The position numbers and the translations under genes are program-made. 64,000 bases of DNA from the NCBI GenBank assembly GCA_037893225.1, contig JAZGUH010000157.1:620001-684000 (forward strand). Direction: 5' to 3'. The notes below the pieces were generated by a model, which had not been told where the DNA came from, did no database searches, and saw only the letters and a list, made by a program, of their open reading frames with translations. Below are positions 36,692 through 48,700 of the stretch, one piece after another (within the stretch, counting starts at the first letter, position 1; the number at the start of each line of letters is the position of its first letter). The DNA comes from Hippasteria phrygiana. Taxonomy: Eukaryota; Echinodermata; Asteroidea; Valvatida; Goniasteridae.

Positions 36692-36787
36692 TTAAGGATG
36701 GGAATCTACGTGTAATTTGATAAATCAGTCAGAAACAGCAAAATCTTGGAAAATAAAGAAACCTTCCTTGATAACAACTGTCTAAAC

Positions 36788-36885
36788 TAGTCCCAGTAAC
36801 TAGGACCTTACTTATCGCTTTTTAAACATCTGTCCAGATGTTAAAAAAGCGATAAGTATGGTCCTAGACCTTGTTACTGGGACTA
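36788..36885. repeat. 98-bp palindrome
   Basis: TAGTCCCAGTAACTAGGACC pairs with GGTCCTAGACCTTGTTACTG, and ACTTATCGCTTTTTAA with TTAAAAAAGCGATAAGT, around a CATCTGTCCAGATG centre. Probably a small foldback MITE. Confidence 0.75.
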
Positions 36886-36908
36886 TGTCTAAACATGCAG
36901 CAAATACG

Positions 36909-37045
36909 CGAGTTCGATAATTAACTTTTGCAATGCAATATGAGTAAAAGGTCACAGGTCAGCTGTACCAAAACAGCGTAAAAGGCCTATATGACAAGGC
37001 GGAATTTGGTACAGCTGACCTTTGACCTGAAAATTATCGAACTTG
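36909..37045. repeat. inverted repeat pair (AGGTCAGCTGTACC)
   Basis: AGTTCGATAATT and AGGTCAGCTGTACC on the left are complemented by GGTACAGCTGACCT and AATTATCGAACT on the right, about 35 bp apart. Likely another foldback element. Confidence 0.6.
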
Positions 37046-38200
37046 TCTATTGTATTTGTAAGATTTTACTTTTAGCCTATGCCTACTTCTCCATGTTTTA
37101 CCTGAGAAACTCAAGTCCGACGAATAAACCTTTTCGACATTGTCAATGCATTGTACTACTAGGTTTGGAGGCTAAACAAACCATGTAATTTATACACAAA
37201 CCTACGGCATTGTGAACCAGTCCAAATATTAATTGTTTTTATGCTAAATATCTGTCATGAGTTGAGCGATACCCCCCTTTTCCCATATCTTTGCATGGAA
37301 CATAAGGAAAGTTTAGAACAGCTAGGCCCTGGTACTTTTTAGTAGCGCTAGCATCGACCAATCACGTCCGTTCTAATGTGCTTGCTCTTCTAATTCTAAT
37401 GCTTTGAAGTTTGAGAATGTCGAAAAGGTTTATTGTCCGGAAAATGGGCACTTTTTATTAAACTAGAACTTCCGAACTACAGCGCGCTTTTTAAGTGACG
37501 CTTGAACCATGGAGGTAGGAAAAGGAGACCTCATCAACGACTACATCATAGGATAATGTTATACTAAATTTCAGTTTGCAAAATATCAACTTCCGACTCG
37601 TAACGAAAAGACTACAAAATTTCGTCCACACGTGCACGCACACACGATCATCCAACGAACGCAGACGACCTCCCTAACTTCGTCAACCTCGTTCCCAATA
37701 GCTTACTTTATTTTCAACCTCGTTTCCGAGAGAGCAGCTGTGGTGTCGGTGAGGATGCTGCTCGACACCATGGGAACGAGGTGGTTGAGACTTCGTATTC
37801 TTTACAGATACCATACAAACACTCTTATTTTTCTACAATAGGGTAAATATATTTATTTTAAAGAGTGATAATTATACTTTCGAATGAGGGCGAGGTAGCC
37901 TACGTTTAATAAAGCTACTTTTTGTATGAGAGTGCTCTGCAGTGTCATTTCCCAGTCTGTTCAGAGAAGATCAGGGAGTAATTGAGCGCTAGTTTTCCAT
38001 ATTTTCCGCCTTTTTATTTTCTCCTTTTTCCTTAGAAATGACCAAACATTTTTGTATACAATAGGCCTATGCCTCATTCCCCGAATCTTTTTTTTTTAAA
38101 TTACACCCTAGCTCCATCTCCAGCGGGGGCAGGGCGCGGCTTTCGCCCGCAAATTTTCTATTTTTTTAAACAATAATTTGAAAGCGCCCCTTCATAACAA
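37046..38200. other. intergenic, no feature supported
   Basis: No gene or repeat family recognised. GAACCATGGAGGTAGG at about 37,505 resembles a start codon followed by a donor on the plus strand, but no downstream exon supports it. Confidence 0.4.
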
Positions 38201-38202
38201 CA

Positions 38203-38324
38203 CGGTCCGAATTACTTGGCTGCGGCTTGAAATTACACACGAGTCTATGGGAAGTGGCTACAGCCGCTACCTATCATAGACATGTAACATCCAGCCGTAG
38301 CCAAGTAATTCGGACAGGTCCTTA
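38203..38324. mobile_element. palindromic MITE, CTGTCCGAATTACTTGGC family, copy 3
   Basis: CGGTCCGAATTACTTGGCTG on the left and CCGTAGCCAAGTAATTCGGA on the right, with the loop GGGAAGTGGCTACAGCCGC. One arm is slightly shortened (CATAGACATGTAAC). Confidence 0.85.
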
Positions 38325-39936
38325 CACTCCACTGCTTATTTATTTCCGGGCGAAAAATAACCACGTCACCTTTAAGAACAAAACAAAACAAAACAATTCG
38401 GCGCAAAATCAGGGTAACCCTCCTCCCCCCCCCCCCCCCCCCCCCCCTTCAACTATTCCCCCTTCAACGCGTTGTTCAGAGGGACACACGGTTGGATGTG
38501 CGGCACTCTTTAGAAAATTTGGAATTATGATTCTCTGTATAATACAATTCCACCCAAATCTGGAAAGGGGGATGTTCCCCCTGGGATCGCCGCCCATGCC
38601 CCGCCCCACCCATCCAAGGAGGAGAAAGAAAACAATTTCCATGCACATGTTGTTTACTTGAGTACAAATCCATTTTTTTTCTGGCTTCTATACCCCTCGA
38701 CAAGCTTGGACCTTCGATTTTCAGAGAAAAAAAACAATCAATAAAAGTCGTGGGAACTACTTGAACTTCAATTGCAATCAAACATCAACACTCGTGTAAA
38801 ACAAACCTTTTACCATTAAAGAAAACGTCACAAAACTGAACGTTCTACATTTTAATGCCTGTTCCTTTTTCGACCAAATATAAACAAAAAACAAAACAAA
38901 TAATAGTACTAATAATAAATGTTTCAACTGAGACAGCACAGCTGCTTCGATAAAAATAAATAAACTTCTACACGTATATATAGGCCCCCTAAGGTTAGTT
39001 TTAAGTTGTACTTTAAGATAAAAATGTCATCAATACTGAATTACTGTATTATCTGGAAGAAAATCACACCGTTTCACCAATCATTTCAATTAATTTTTTT
39101 AGCTCTGGATGCAGCAAGTATTTTGTCTATAGCAGTTCCGAGCAATGTACATAGGTCTAGTAAATTTACCGCCTATATGAAACACTTGGAAATTTGAGAA
39201 GGGCCTCAAGAATCATCATTTTGTTCACTCGATTTCTGGTTGTTTTGCAGATAAAAATACCTTTGCGGCTTCGATCGTTTTTCTCACTAATCATTACGTT
39301 ACATTGAATGTACAGTGGAAGATAAAATAAAAACTTTGTGAATACAAAGTAGGCCCTACAAACATTAAAACTTACCAGAATCTACTATATCCGACCCCGT
39401 GCTTAAAACACATCATCCTACAAAATCAATTTTCAAACTGAATTGCTAATTATTGAGCATTGTAATTATGAGCTTTCCATTGAGATATTTCACAAAAGAA
39501 TCGACCGACGATAACGGAGTTATTTATTTATTACGTTTTAAATTTTGAATGAGGAGCAGGACCCCCACATTATTAATGTATCGATCTTCGCGCGTAGCCC
39601 ATAATAAAACATTAATTTAAGGAGAAACGACGAAAAAGTGGACATTCTTTGATTGGAATGGGCGAGGACGCGAAGCGTCTGCGAGACAGGTGTCATCCAT
39701 TCGAATCAAAGAATGTCCCTTTCATACCCATTGTCAAGATTTCAAGGGAACAAAAAGTGTCCATGCTTTGAGATGAATTAAGTGAATTAATAAAGTCCAT
39801 TGTTCAGTGGTGAGCTAGCTACGTGAAAGCATGGTTCCTTCCTCCATGGTGAAAGCATGCAGGAAGGTGAAAGCTTCACCCCGTTATAATTATCCCCTTC
39901 TTGCGTAACAAAACAATGGAATGAAAGGTTCGGTTC
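38325..39936. other. intergenic; poly-C tract and one small hairpin
   Basis: A C-run at 38,426-38,447 produces the proline-rich and glycine-rich frames seen here. At 39,640-39,712, GGACATTCTTTGATTGGAAT is complemented by ATTCGAATCAAAGAATGTCC around a 30-bp loop. No gene seen. Confidence 0.5.
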
Positions 39937-39966
39937 TTGAACGCGCTCAATCCGAATTCAATAATG

Positions 39967-40338
39967 GCGTTTGCAGTCATTTGCTGCCATCGTCATGCGT
40001 TGTACATGTACGTCTCTGCTCGCTCTGCCAAAATGTCTTCCAGCGATGACGATTCGTACATATTTCTGAATTGGAATACGTTTCCAGATAATGTTGTAAA
40101 AGGTGACTCAACTGAGACAGAGGCCAATTTATTAGAATTCGTTAGTGATTCAAACCAGTGCAATGTTCCTTGCTCTATGAATGTACCATGTATTTTTGGA
40201 CATATCCGATGATGCATTAATTGCTACTTGCGAAGCGGCAGAATCAGAGGCGAAGGAACGTCATATCATAGAGCTTGCTCTGTGGTCATATTATTATAGC
40301 CTACTCTCCGATTTGCAAGGCCACAGCTGATATCGAGT
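39967..40338 (+). pseudogene. possible small gene or fragment, frame broken near 40,190
   Basis: ATG at 40,030 in a fair context opens an acidic frame (SSSDDDSYIFLNWNTFPDNV, then ETEANLLEFVSDSN) that stops at 40,210. In the +1 frame from about 40,190 the text continues VFLDISDDALIATCEAAESE and KERHIIELALWSYYYSLLSD before a stop near 40,329. The two parts together look more protein-like than either alone, suggesting one frameshifted unit. I do not recognise it; it may be a captured transposon gene piece. Confidence 0.3.
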
Positions 40339-42585
40339 GTATAACCATAGAGGAAGGAATACCAGATCAAGAAACGGTGTGAGGAAAGCAAGAAAAGGTA
40401 ACAAGAATTGTTTTTCTTCAAAATTTGGCGTTGTAATTTTGCTCCCAGTAACTCATTTTGGCTTTATTTTTAGACTGTCAACATACAGCTCTTGCTGTTA
40501 ATATCAAGCCAGATTGATTTTTCGCCATTGATTTTCGCCATGCATGGAGTTGTAATATAAAAATTGCAATTTCTGTGTCGATTGAGTCGTGTTTTTCTGT
40601 GTCGGTTTTTTTTTAAAGAATGTACAAAAGAATGCCCTACAATACATTCTTAAAAATAACCGGCACTTTTCTGAATAGTGACGTCACAAGAGTAGATTAA
40701 ACTTTAGGAAGACAAATAAAGTGCACAGTATAGTGAGTGTGTTTTCTATCAAAAGGTATTTCGTATAGTGTATGGGGGGTCTAATAAATTGAAATTTTCA
40801 GTCAAAGAAAGGAGTGACATAGCAGGTTTAAATTAATTTTAATAGTTTATGCAGTCCAACAGAATCCAAGGACATGAAAATATGAAATATGCTGATGAAT
40901 CTAACTGAATCCACAACAAAAATTAAATTATAATTATATTTGAATATTGAGCAAAATAGTTGACATTTTATCTTCACATTTATTCTTTTCTCTTACGTCT
41001 TACCAAATTTAATTACTATTCATGAAGACAAATACCCACAGAAAGACAGGGGCATAATATAACAGAAACTTCACTTAAGTAGGCTGGCCCCACTGAAAAA
41101 AATACACACGCCTAAAGATCATCAAGCTTGATTAAGCTTCACCCAAGGTAATCAAAAATACTTCACTGAACCAGTAACTTGTACAAGTTAAATCTAACTG
41201 AATTAATTACATACAACATATGTGCAGCCTTCTTCAATTTGATAATAACTTTATAGTAACATAATTTACTTGCTTCCTCCGCACATAGTTAGGCCTATAC
41301 ACTTGCAACTAAATCCATACAGACAGAGAACTAAAACTGCTGCCATATAAACGGCCTACGGTAATAAAAAAGTTCAGTCTGCCCATTTAAAAATGTACAA
41401 ATTTACAGTAGAAAACAGCAATAACATTAAACACAAAAGATAACGCACACATTCACAACCACAACGTAATGGGTTATTATAAGTTGCAAACTTTGCCAAT
41501 CTATTTATATGGCTCCATCATAAAGAGTGGCATTTCAACTTTCCATTGCGAACATCCTTGCATCTCTGCAGTCATGGACGACTGAGTACAAACTGTGTAC
41601 TGGTAATTTCACAACTAAAGCTGCAGAAATTTGAACACATTTTGACCTGCACGGGAAGTGATCTTTATGATCCAGTTTGTAACTTGAAAATAATAGCAAA
41701 ATATCCACTGTGCAGTTATCTTACATGTACCATATAAAGAAATCATTTTAATCTCAATTTGGTTATGATTATGATATCTGATTAAATATTATTTCAACAA
41801 ATTATCAGCACAATTTAATTTTGCACATAGCTGTTCATTGCACTTGAGTGACAACCAATATATTTAAATATCTCACTACACAAGTAACTGATATATAGGC
41901 TGTACAAAGTATACTTTTTCACATTCACAATCAATAAAATTTCATCTATAGATACAAAGTTGTAAAAGTAAGTAAAAGTGGGAAAAAGATATTTTGAACG
42001 AATTTGTTCATTTATATACATGTATCGCCTATGATTCAGCAATAGTCCCACACAGAAATATGTATTATAAATATATCATCTATATATTCTACTCTATGTA
42101 GAAAAGTTACAAACCAGAGACCCTTAAATCATATCTGCTGAACTACTTAAATCAAATATATCTCGATACATAGTATACATTCTAAAATATGTACTACATC
42201 CTCAATTTGTCAACATAATCTGGCTTTAGTTTTTACATATAGTTTGTTGACAATTTGATTCTTGTTTTAATTGGAAGAAAACTCAATCAGCCTGAAAATG
42301 CGGCTACATACTACATCTACGATTAAACCTAGATTCAATGCATTATTAAGTTCTCTTTTTGCCAAAGATGCAAGAGTTTTTGAGGTAATGAACTGTTAAT
42401 TTACCTGCAAATTGCAACGTAGCAATCTACAGTCTATCACAATATCAGGAGAGCTTATGAAGTATATTACAATATTACAGTACAGTACAATTCAAACTTT
42501 ACAGAAATCACGTGTTGTCTCTGACAAGAGGCTTGTACAGCACACTTTGGGCAATTGTCTCTCGAGTGTTGTAGCTGATTCCCTC
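40339..42585 (-). other. probable HELZ2-like 3' UTR and downstream flank
   Basis: AT-rich and free of the repeat families common elsewhere in the window. AATAAA on the minus strand (40,984-40,979) could end a 1.6-kb 3' UTR; several ATTAAA hexamers lie nearer the stop (for example about 42,266 and 41,746). No coding exon is seen. Assignment as UTR is inference. Confidence 0.35.
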
Positions 42586-42704
42586 TTAGCTCTGTCCATA
42601 ATTCAGGCGTAGGAAACTGCGTGCGTTCATTATGGCAGATTTCCCCCGGTATTCAGCAAGTAGTTTCCGCCACTTGTCACTGACTTGCAGAAGACGCTGA
42701 TTAC
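42586..42704 (-). CDS. HELZ2-like last exon
   Basis: Acceptor TTCACAG. Encodes GNQRLLQVSDKWRKLLAEYR and the tail ending LRLNYGQS with stop TAA (42,588-42,586). It follows the helicase motif VI exon and completes the G-N of the typical SF1 C-terminal strand. Confidence 0.92.
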
Positions 42705-45700
42705 CTGTGAACAATGAGCATGGCATGAGTGAAATTTCAAGTTTTACCACAATGGAAATGATTTGAAAGTCTTCTTTAATTAAAGGTGTAGTGTACATCA
42801 TTGGTCATTGTTGCAATTTTCAGAAATGGGCAGATTTGGGGGGGTCAGTATTTTATAGGAAATATCGTTCCACTGACCTGTTCTCAGTTTTGCGTTGTTG
42901 TATGGCAAAAAAACCTAAGAAAAACGGCGTTTATTTTTAACCGTAGGGCAGATGATAGCCTTAATTAGCAGAGGCGCGTGTGGCTATATCAGGGCGCGTG
43001 ACGTGCCCTAGATATGCCATCATGTCCAGGGCGCGCCACTCGTCCAGGTAGCCACGCGCGCCTTAACTAAAGACTACAGGCCAGTTTTCCAACGATTTCC
43101 AGCCGGAAATCATTGGAAACAAAATAAATTTGCACTTTTCTTGATGACAGCACACCTGGTGCCATCATTTCACAGAATGATTGAGACTATTAACTTGGTC
43201 TAGTAAGGTATTTCGTAATAATTCAGTAAAAACAAATTTGGAGGATTACCAATCGTGTACACTACCTTTAACCCTAACAGCCCAAGGCTTTTTACTAGAA
43301 TCCTTCCCTAACCACACAAACTCCAACACTGTGTAGTAAACCAATGGCACATTCTTTGTACTTAGACAAAATCAGGGCATCAAAGTCCCATGGAAAGTGA
43401 TGGTGCCAAGGCTCTACAGTACCCAATCACACAAAATTCAACACAAATGGGGTGTTTGATTTTGGCAGGTTAGGGATGGTTAGGGTTAACCCTAGCTGTT
43501 TTTTTCTTTGTGGGGGGGGGGGGGGGGGGGGGGGGCGGGGTGGCGAGGCCTTCCACAGATTTGTATAAAATTTAAAAGGGAGATGACTATACCTATGAAT
43601 ATTAACTGTGTATAATTTCATTCCAATTAAGAAAAGGGTTTTTTATGAGGCTGTTGATGTAATCAAGGCAGTTTTTACCTGGGCTCTTTGTGCATTAAAA
43701 GCTATACAGTTAATTGTACAAAACTATTCATTGTCAAATTTAAGCTCCCACCACCCTCCTCCCCCTCCCCCCCCAAAAAAATCAATTGTCTGAGAAAAAT
43801 TAAAAAAGTATTAATTTTAGCACACAGGCTTTAATGATATCCTCATTCCTTGTGATTTAATTTGTCATTGAATTAATCTTTAAAAAGTCATCTGTAGATT
43901 TCAGTTCACCCAAGGCTGTGATTTCTTTGTTGACATACTGTTGCTAATTTCTTGAACTGTGATTTATGACACGCTGTAAAAAAATGTGTCATCAGATGTC
44001 ACAAAACTTAATTTTAGAAAACAGCACCGAAAAATATCTCATATTGCATGTTTATGAGAGAATACAAGGTAATTAAGATGTTGCAGGAAATAAAAAAGAA
44101 ACCTATTCTGGGCCTTTGGTTCTTGACGGATTGTTAGCAACTTTAGCTTTTTCAATCAGTTAAGAAAATCTTCCAGCACATCTTCTTAACCAGTTTACTC
44201 CGGGATTATTTTTCACGAGCCTGGGTGCCAGACGGGTTCAGGCCTTTATCTGCGTGTAGCACACCCTAGCTTTGGTCACTGACAGATATTTTCGCTGGAC
44301 CCTTGCCTCGCTGAGTGCGTGTATACATGTCATCCGACGCAAACTGGTTAATTACTACGAATAACCTGAGCTGAACCAAAGATTCCCCAAAAAAACCCAA
44401 AACTTTTCATCATTATCTTTAGAATGCATTGTACAAACGTAATGCATTCTTGAACAAAAATTATACCACTAAAATAAATAAAATTAAGTAAACTTTCAAC
44501 AATATTTCCCAGTCGCCAACATTTCATTAAAAAACGTTGTGACTTGGGAACTAAGTTTGTTGAATGCGATCGGTGGATTGGGATTGGTGAATTGCGTTAT
44601 TGGGAGATAAAATCATGAAATCTATCATTCATATAAACATCAACTGATCATGCAGGGTAAGTTTAGTCAGGCAGAATTCAGCCATCTATCGACTACACAG
44701 GGCAGAACTTGTGTGGTCGGCAGATCATGCAGGAACAGATTGTGCAATTGGTTGATTGTTAAGGAATAGGTTCGTGCAGTGCAGAACTTGCGTGATTGAT
44801 CACGCAAGTTTCCATGTGCAACTGGTAGATGGCGCAAAATCCTCCCTGGGCCATCGACTAATGCTTTTAGTTTGTGCGATCAACCGATGCTTGTGCCTTC
44901 CATAAATCGGGAGAGTCTACTGCACCATCATGCGATTGCACAGATCTTGCCCAACATACTATCCAGCTTACCGACAATGATCAGGCCTTCTTTGGCTCGA
45001 GTCAGGGCAACATTCATTTGGTTCTCATCCATGATGAAGCCCAGTTTACCATGCTTCCAGCCAAGGGTAGGCTTCTCCTCAATCTCTTGCTTCGGCAGCG
45101 AGCGCACAGTTGACAGGATCACATAGTCCCTCTCCCCACCTGAGAATTAGAACATTCAGAAGCAAATAATACTTCAACTCTATAATCCTCCATTTTTTGG
45201 GCCTCTTATACTGTCTGGAGCAGGAAGGGGGAATCCCTCCAAATAGATCTCAGCCACGGTAATTTTGAGCTGGATGGGAATTTCCCCTTGTTTTCCCCCC
45301 TAAAGGGTTTTGGTTTTTCACCCATCCCGTAAATCAACAATAGCCCTATACTGGAAAAGTTGAATATTTAACCTAATATAGATTTTTGTGATATTGTTTT
45401 GATGCGTGTAAATATCCATTTTAAATAATAATCATTAAAAATGTATGCAGTGCACCAATGAAAACCAGTTGGGTTTTCACTGGTGCATACCCTGGTGGGG
45501 CACACCCTGGGAAAAGAAAGGTAACAACAGATATTTATGAAATTAAAGATGCAACTGAAGATACCTATGATTATTATCTGGGGATAATTCCATCCAATTA
45601 ATCCAAAAGTTTTGTAGTTCTGATACATAGTACACAAAGGCGGCGGAACAGGGGTGGCAGTTGCCAACCCAAAATAAACTTGTGGAGCGTATTAGGGGTG

Positions 45701-48700
45701 GCAGTGCCACCCCAATACGCTTTAAGCAGTTTTAGGCAGTAACATTTGAGTCTTTTTGTTTCCACGTTCTGTCTAAATTGGTTGGGTGACAAACATAAAA
45801 AACAAAAAGACCTTTGTTTCGCATAGCATCCCAGGCACGCGTTACAGCGGGCCCCGGCCCCATGCCGTTTATAGACGCTCCGCTTGCCTTCGTTCGCTCC
45901 ACTTCAGGTCACTATTTATTTGCAGGTGCGGATCCGGGGGTAAGTGCCCCCCGGTAAATAGAGTCCCAAAAAAAAAAGGAGAAAAAAAAAGAGGAGGGAG
46001 CGCAACCTCCTTTAAAAAAATACCAGCGCCGATATTAAACATCTGCTGTATCTATTTTTTGGCATAAAAAAACTTTCCTGAAAAATGCAATAAGAAGAAA
46101 AAGATTTTGAATCATGTCATAGAACTGAAACCCTCTTTTAAGAGAAAACAGGAATATTTCCCGAAGCCCGGGGATTTTAACTCTCCATCCCAACATCTAA
46201 TCCCCTTGGGGGAGTTTATTACAGGTTAAATGGCCACAACCAGCAGGAAACAATTGATCACTGAATGACATACTAAAGGTGCCCAAATCCTTTTTGGGTG
46301 GCCTAAGCGCACACATTTTTTTCAATAAATATAATATTCAGTGCCATGTTTGTTCATGTCCAGTAATGAAACCATATCGTTGAAATTGGTATACAAACAT
46401 GGCTAAAATAATGGCTAAAATAATGATATATTCTCCATATAATCTTAACAACTTTTGCTACCAACAAAATCTGGTGAATGTGGTCAGGAATCGCCTCAGA
46501 TTGCACCACAGAGCATCCAGAATCCAAAATTTTCCGGGCCCTTAAGCGGGCCCCGGACCCTACGACGTAAGGACTTCGCGATCCCAATTAAAATTTAATG
46601 GCAAAAACTGCAAATTAAACGCCAAAAAAATGGGGGAGGGAGAAACTTCATATAATCTTCACTGATAGAAAGTGATAAATGTAAATGTATTGTTATTAGT
46701 AATACAAGTCACATCACAAGTCACTTTACAATTCTGGTCTCAAGCCTAATTGTAACAAGCTATTCAAACACATTATATGAGCAATTCCTTTGCCATTGTT
46801 CATCCCATGTGACTTGTGATCTGACTTGTGATCTGACTTGTGATCTGACTTGTGATCTGACTTGTGATCTGACTTGTGATCTGACTTGTGATCTGACTTG
46901 TGATCTGACTTGTGATCTGACTTGTGATCTGACTTGTGATCTGACTTGTGATCTGACTTGTGATCTGACTTGTGATCTGACTCGATTACAACTCTGGTTT
47001 ATAAATACTAACCTTGACTAGTAACAACAGTGCTGACTGTTACTTTTTTCAGTTCTTTCCTCAAAGAATGACAACTCTCCTGCATTGCCTCCCTTATCTT
47101 AGCACACTGCAGTCGATACTGGGACAACACAAGTATCCTTTGCGGCTTAATCTTGTAATGCCTAATCAAGGTGGACACTATTCGCACCTTTGGAGGGAAG
47201 AACACATTGATTTATGTTTAATTGTAATCCAAAAGAAATGAACAATAAAGCAAATATTTATACTTATTATTATATTTTATTATTATATTATATTATTTAT
47301 ATATATTTAGGAATTTATTGAGATTTCTGGTTGATGTGCCATCAGCAGAAAAAAATAATAGTCCTTGCTGACGTGCCCCTGAATATCTGAACATGTGTAC
47401 AGTGCTCTTAAACCTTGCAAACTCTTTGTGGACCTGTGAACAAAAGATATCCACAGGATACAGGAAGAGTGAACGGTTTGTAGACTTGCCTACGTCCACA
47501 GAATGTTTCCCCTTTCTGAAAAACAGCTTTAGACGCATTTTGGGGTTACACTGTGAACTAGTAACAATGGATTTAGTGCCAAGTAACAATGGATTTCCAT
47601 TGTTAGTGCGGTTTTTCTTTCGTTAGATGTTAATAATGTTAGCAGGGGTGAGATTGGCCAAAAATGAAAAATCCACGAAAAATCCACGAGTACCCCAGAT
47701 CAACATATAATTTGTATTTGCCTAAAGGCACCCCTTTATAATATCCGTTTTTATTCGTCGATATCCACTTTTTTACAGGTAAAAACACCTTTAGGACAAC
47801 ACCTCAGGAATTCCACATTGCAAAAGAGATTCTTTACAAATTCTGAAATCCTGACACAAATCCTGAAAAATCTCACCGTTGGGTTAGGGTTATCTGTTGC
47901 AAAATGAAATGGATCACTTATGGCCCATTTGTTTCACACAGATCAAAATCTCGATCAGTGATCTGTTCATTAATTGTTTCACTCATCAAATTCCACCTAC
48001 TGGATGAAGCAAACCGGGGGTTGGATCACTGATACAAAATTTGGGTTGAAGGAGTGTTTAGAGTGCGAGTAAAATTAGCTTCTTTTTTTAAAACTATGTA
48101 CATAAAAACAAAGGAATGTCCACAGTAGGTATGTAAGGTTAGTATGTGTGTGTAGACAGTGCAGGAACACAGCAAGCAATGTCATGGTTTCGTTCCACCA
48201 TTTATGTAACTGCCATAAAGGGTTGTTGTTTATAAGCAGGGGCAAGGGACAAGTCTTAATTAAGCCTTCATACATTACTAAAACACACAAACACATCACA
48301 GTTTTTCCTCTTAAGTGTTCATCATTATTTCAAATCACTTTCTAGCATTTTTCACATTTTGATTCTTCCTGTTTGTCTACGTACCACATGCTCAACTTCT
48401 TTGGGATTTGCCTTGGACATCTCATTGCCTTCCGCTGCCTTAACAGCCAATGTTTCCTCTCTGCCGTCAACATGACAAAACACATTCCGGAAGTCAGCTC
48501 TGCCGGACCAAATGCCCAACGTTCTTGCTTCTAGCTGCCTCTGCTTGACAACTGCAGCGGTTTCCAGGTTGCTTTTGTAGAAGGCCTGAGAAGGAAAACT
48601 GCAGATGGACTCGTGCTGTAGGTGTGGTAGCAAAGAAAGAATGCAATAAACTGTTCCATGCAACATATATATTATAATTGTGTAATGGATTTTAAAATCA

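Noticed and set aside
37490..37530. Possible first exon of a plus-strand gene (CCATGGAG/GTAGG)
   Set aside because: No downstream exon or domain; such motifs occur by chance.
38227..38661. Proline-rich ORF of 144 aa
   Set aside because: Composition comes from a poly-C tract and it begins inside a palindromic MITE.
44872..45126. Plus-strand ORFs of 79-84 aa
   Set aside because: Antisense to the helicase motif V-VI exon.
46809..47021. Protein with Thr-Cys-Asp-Leu repeats
   Set aside because: It is the plus-strand reading of a 12-bp intronic minisatellite.
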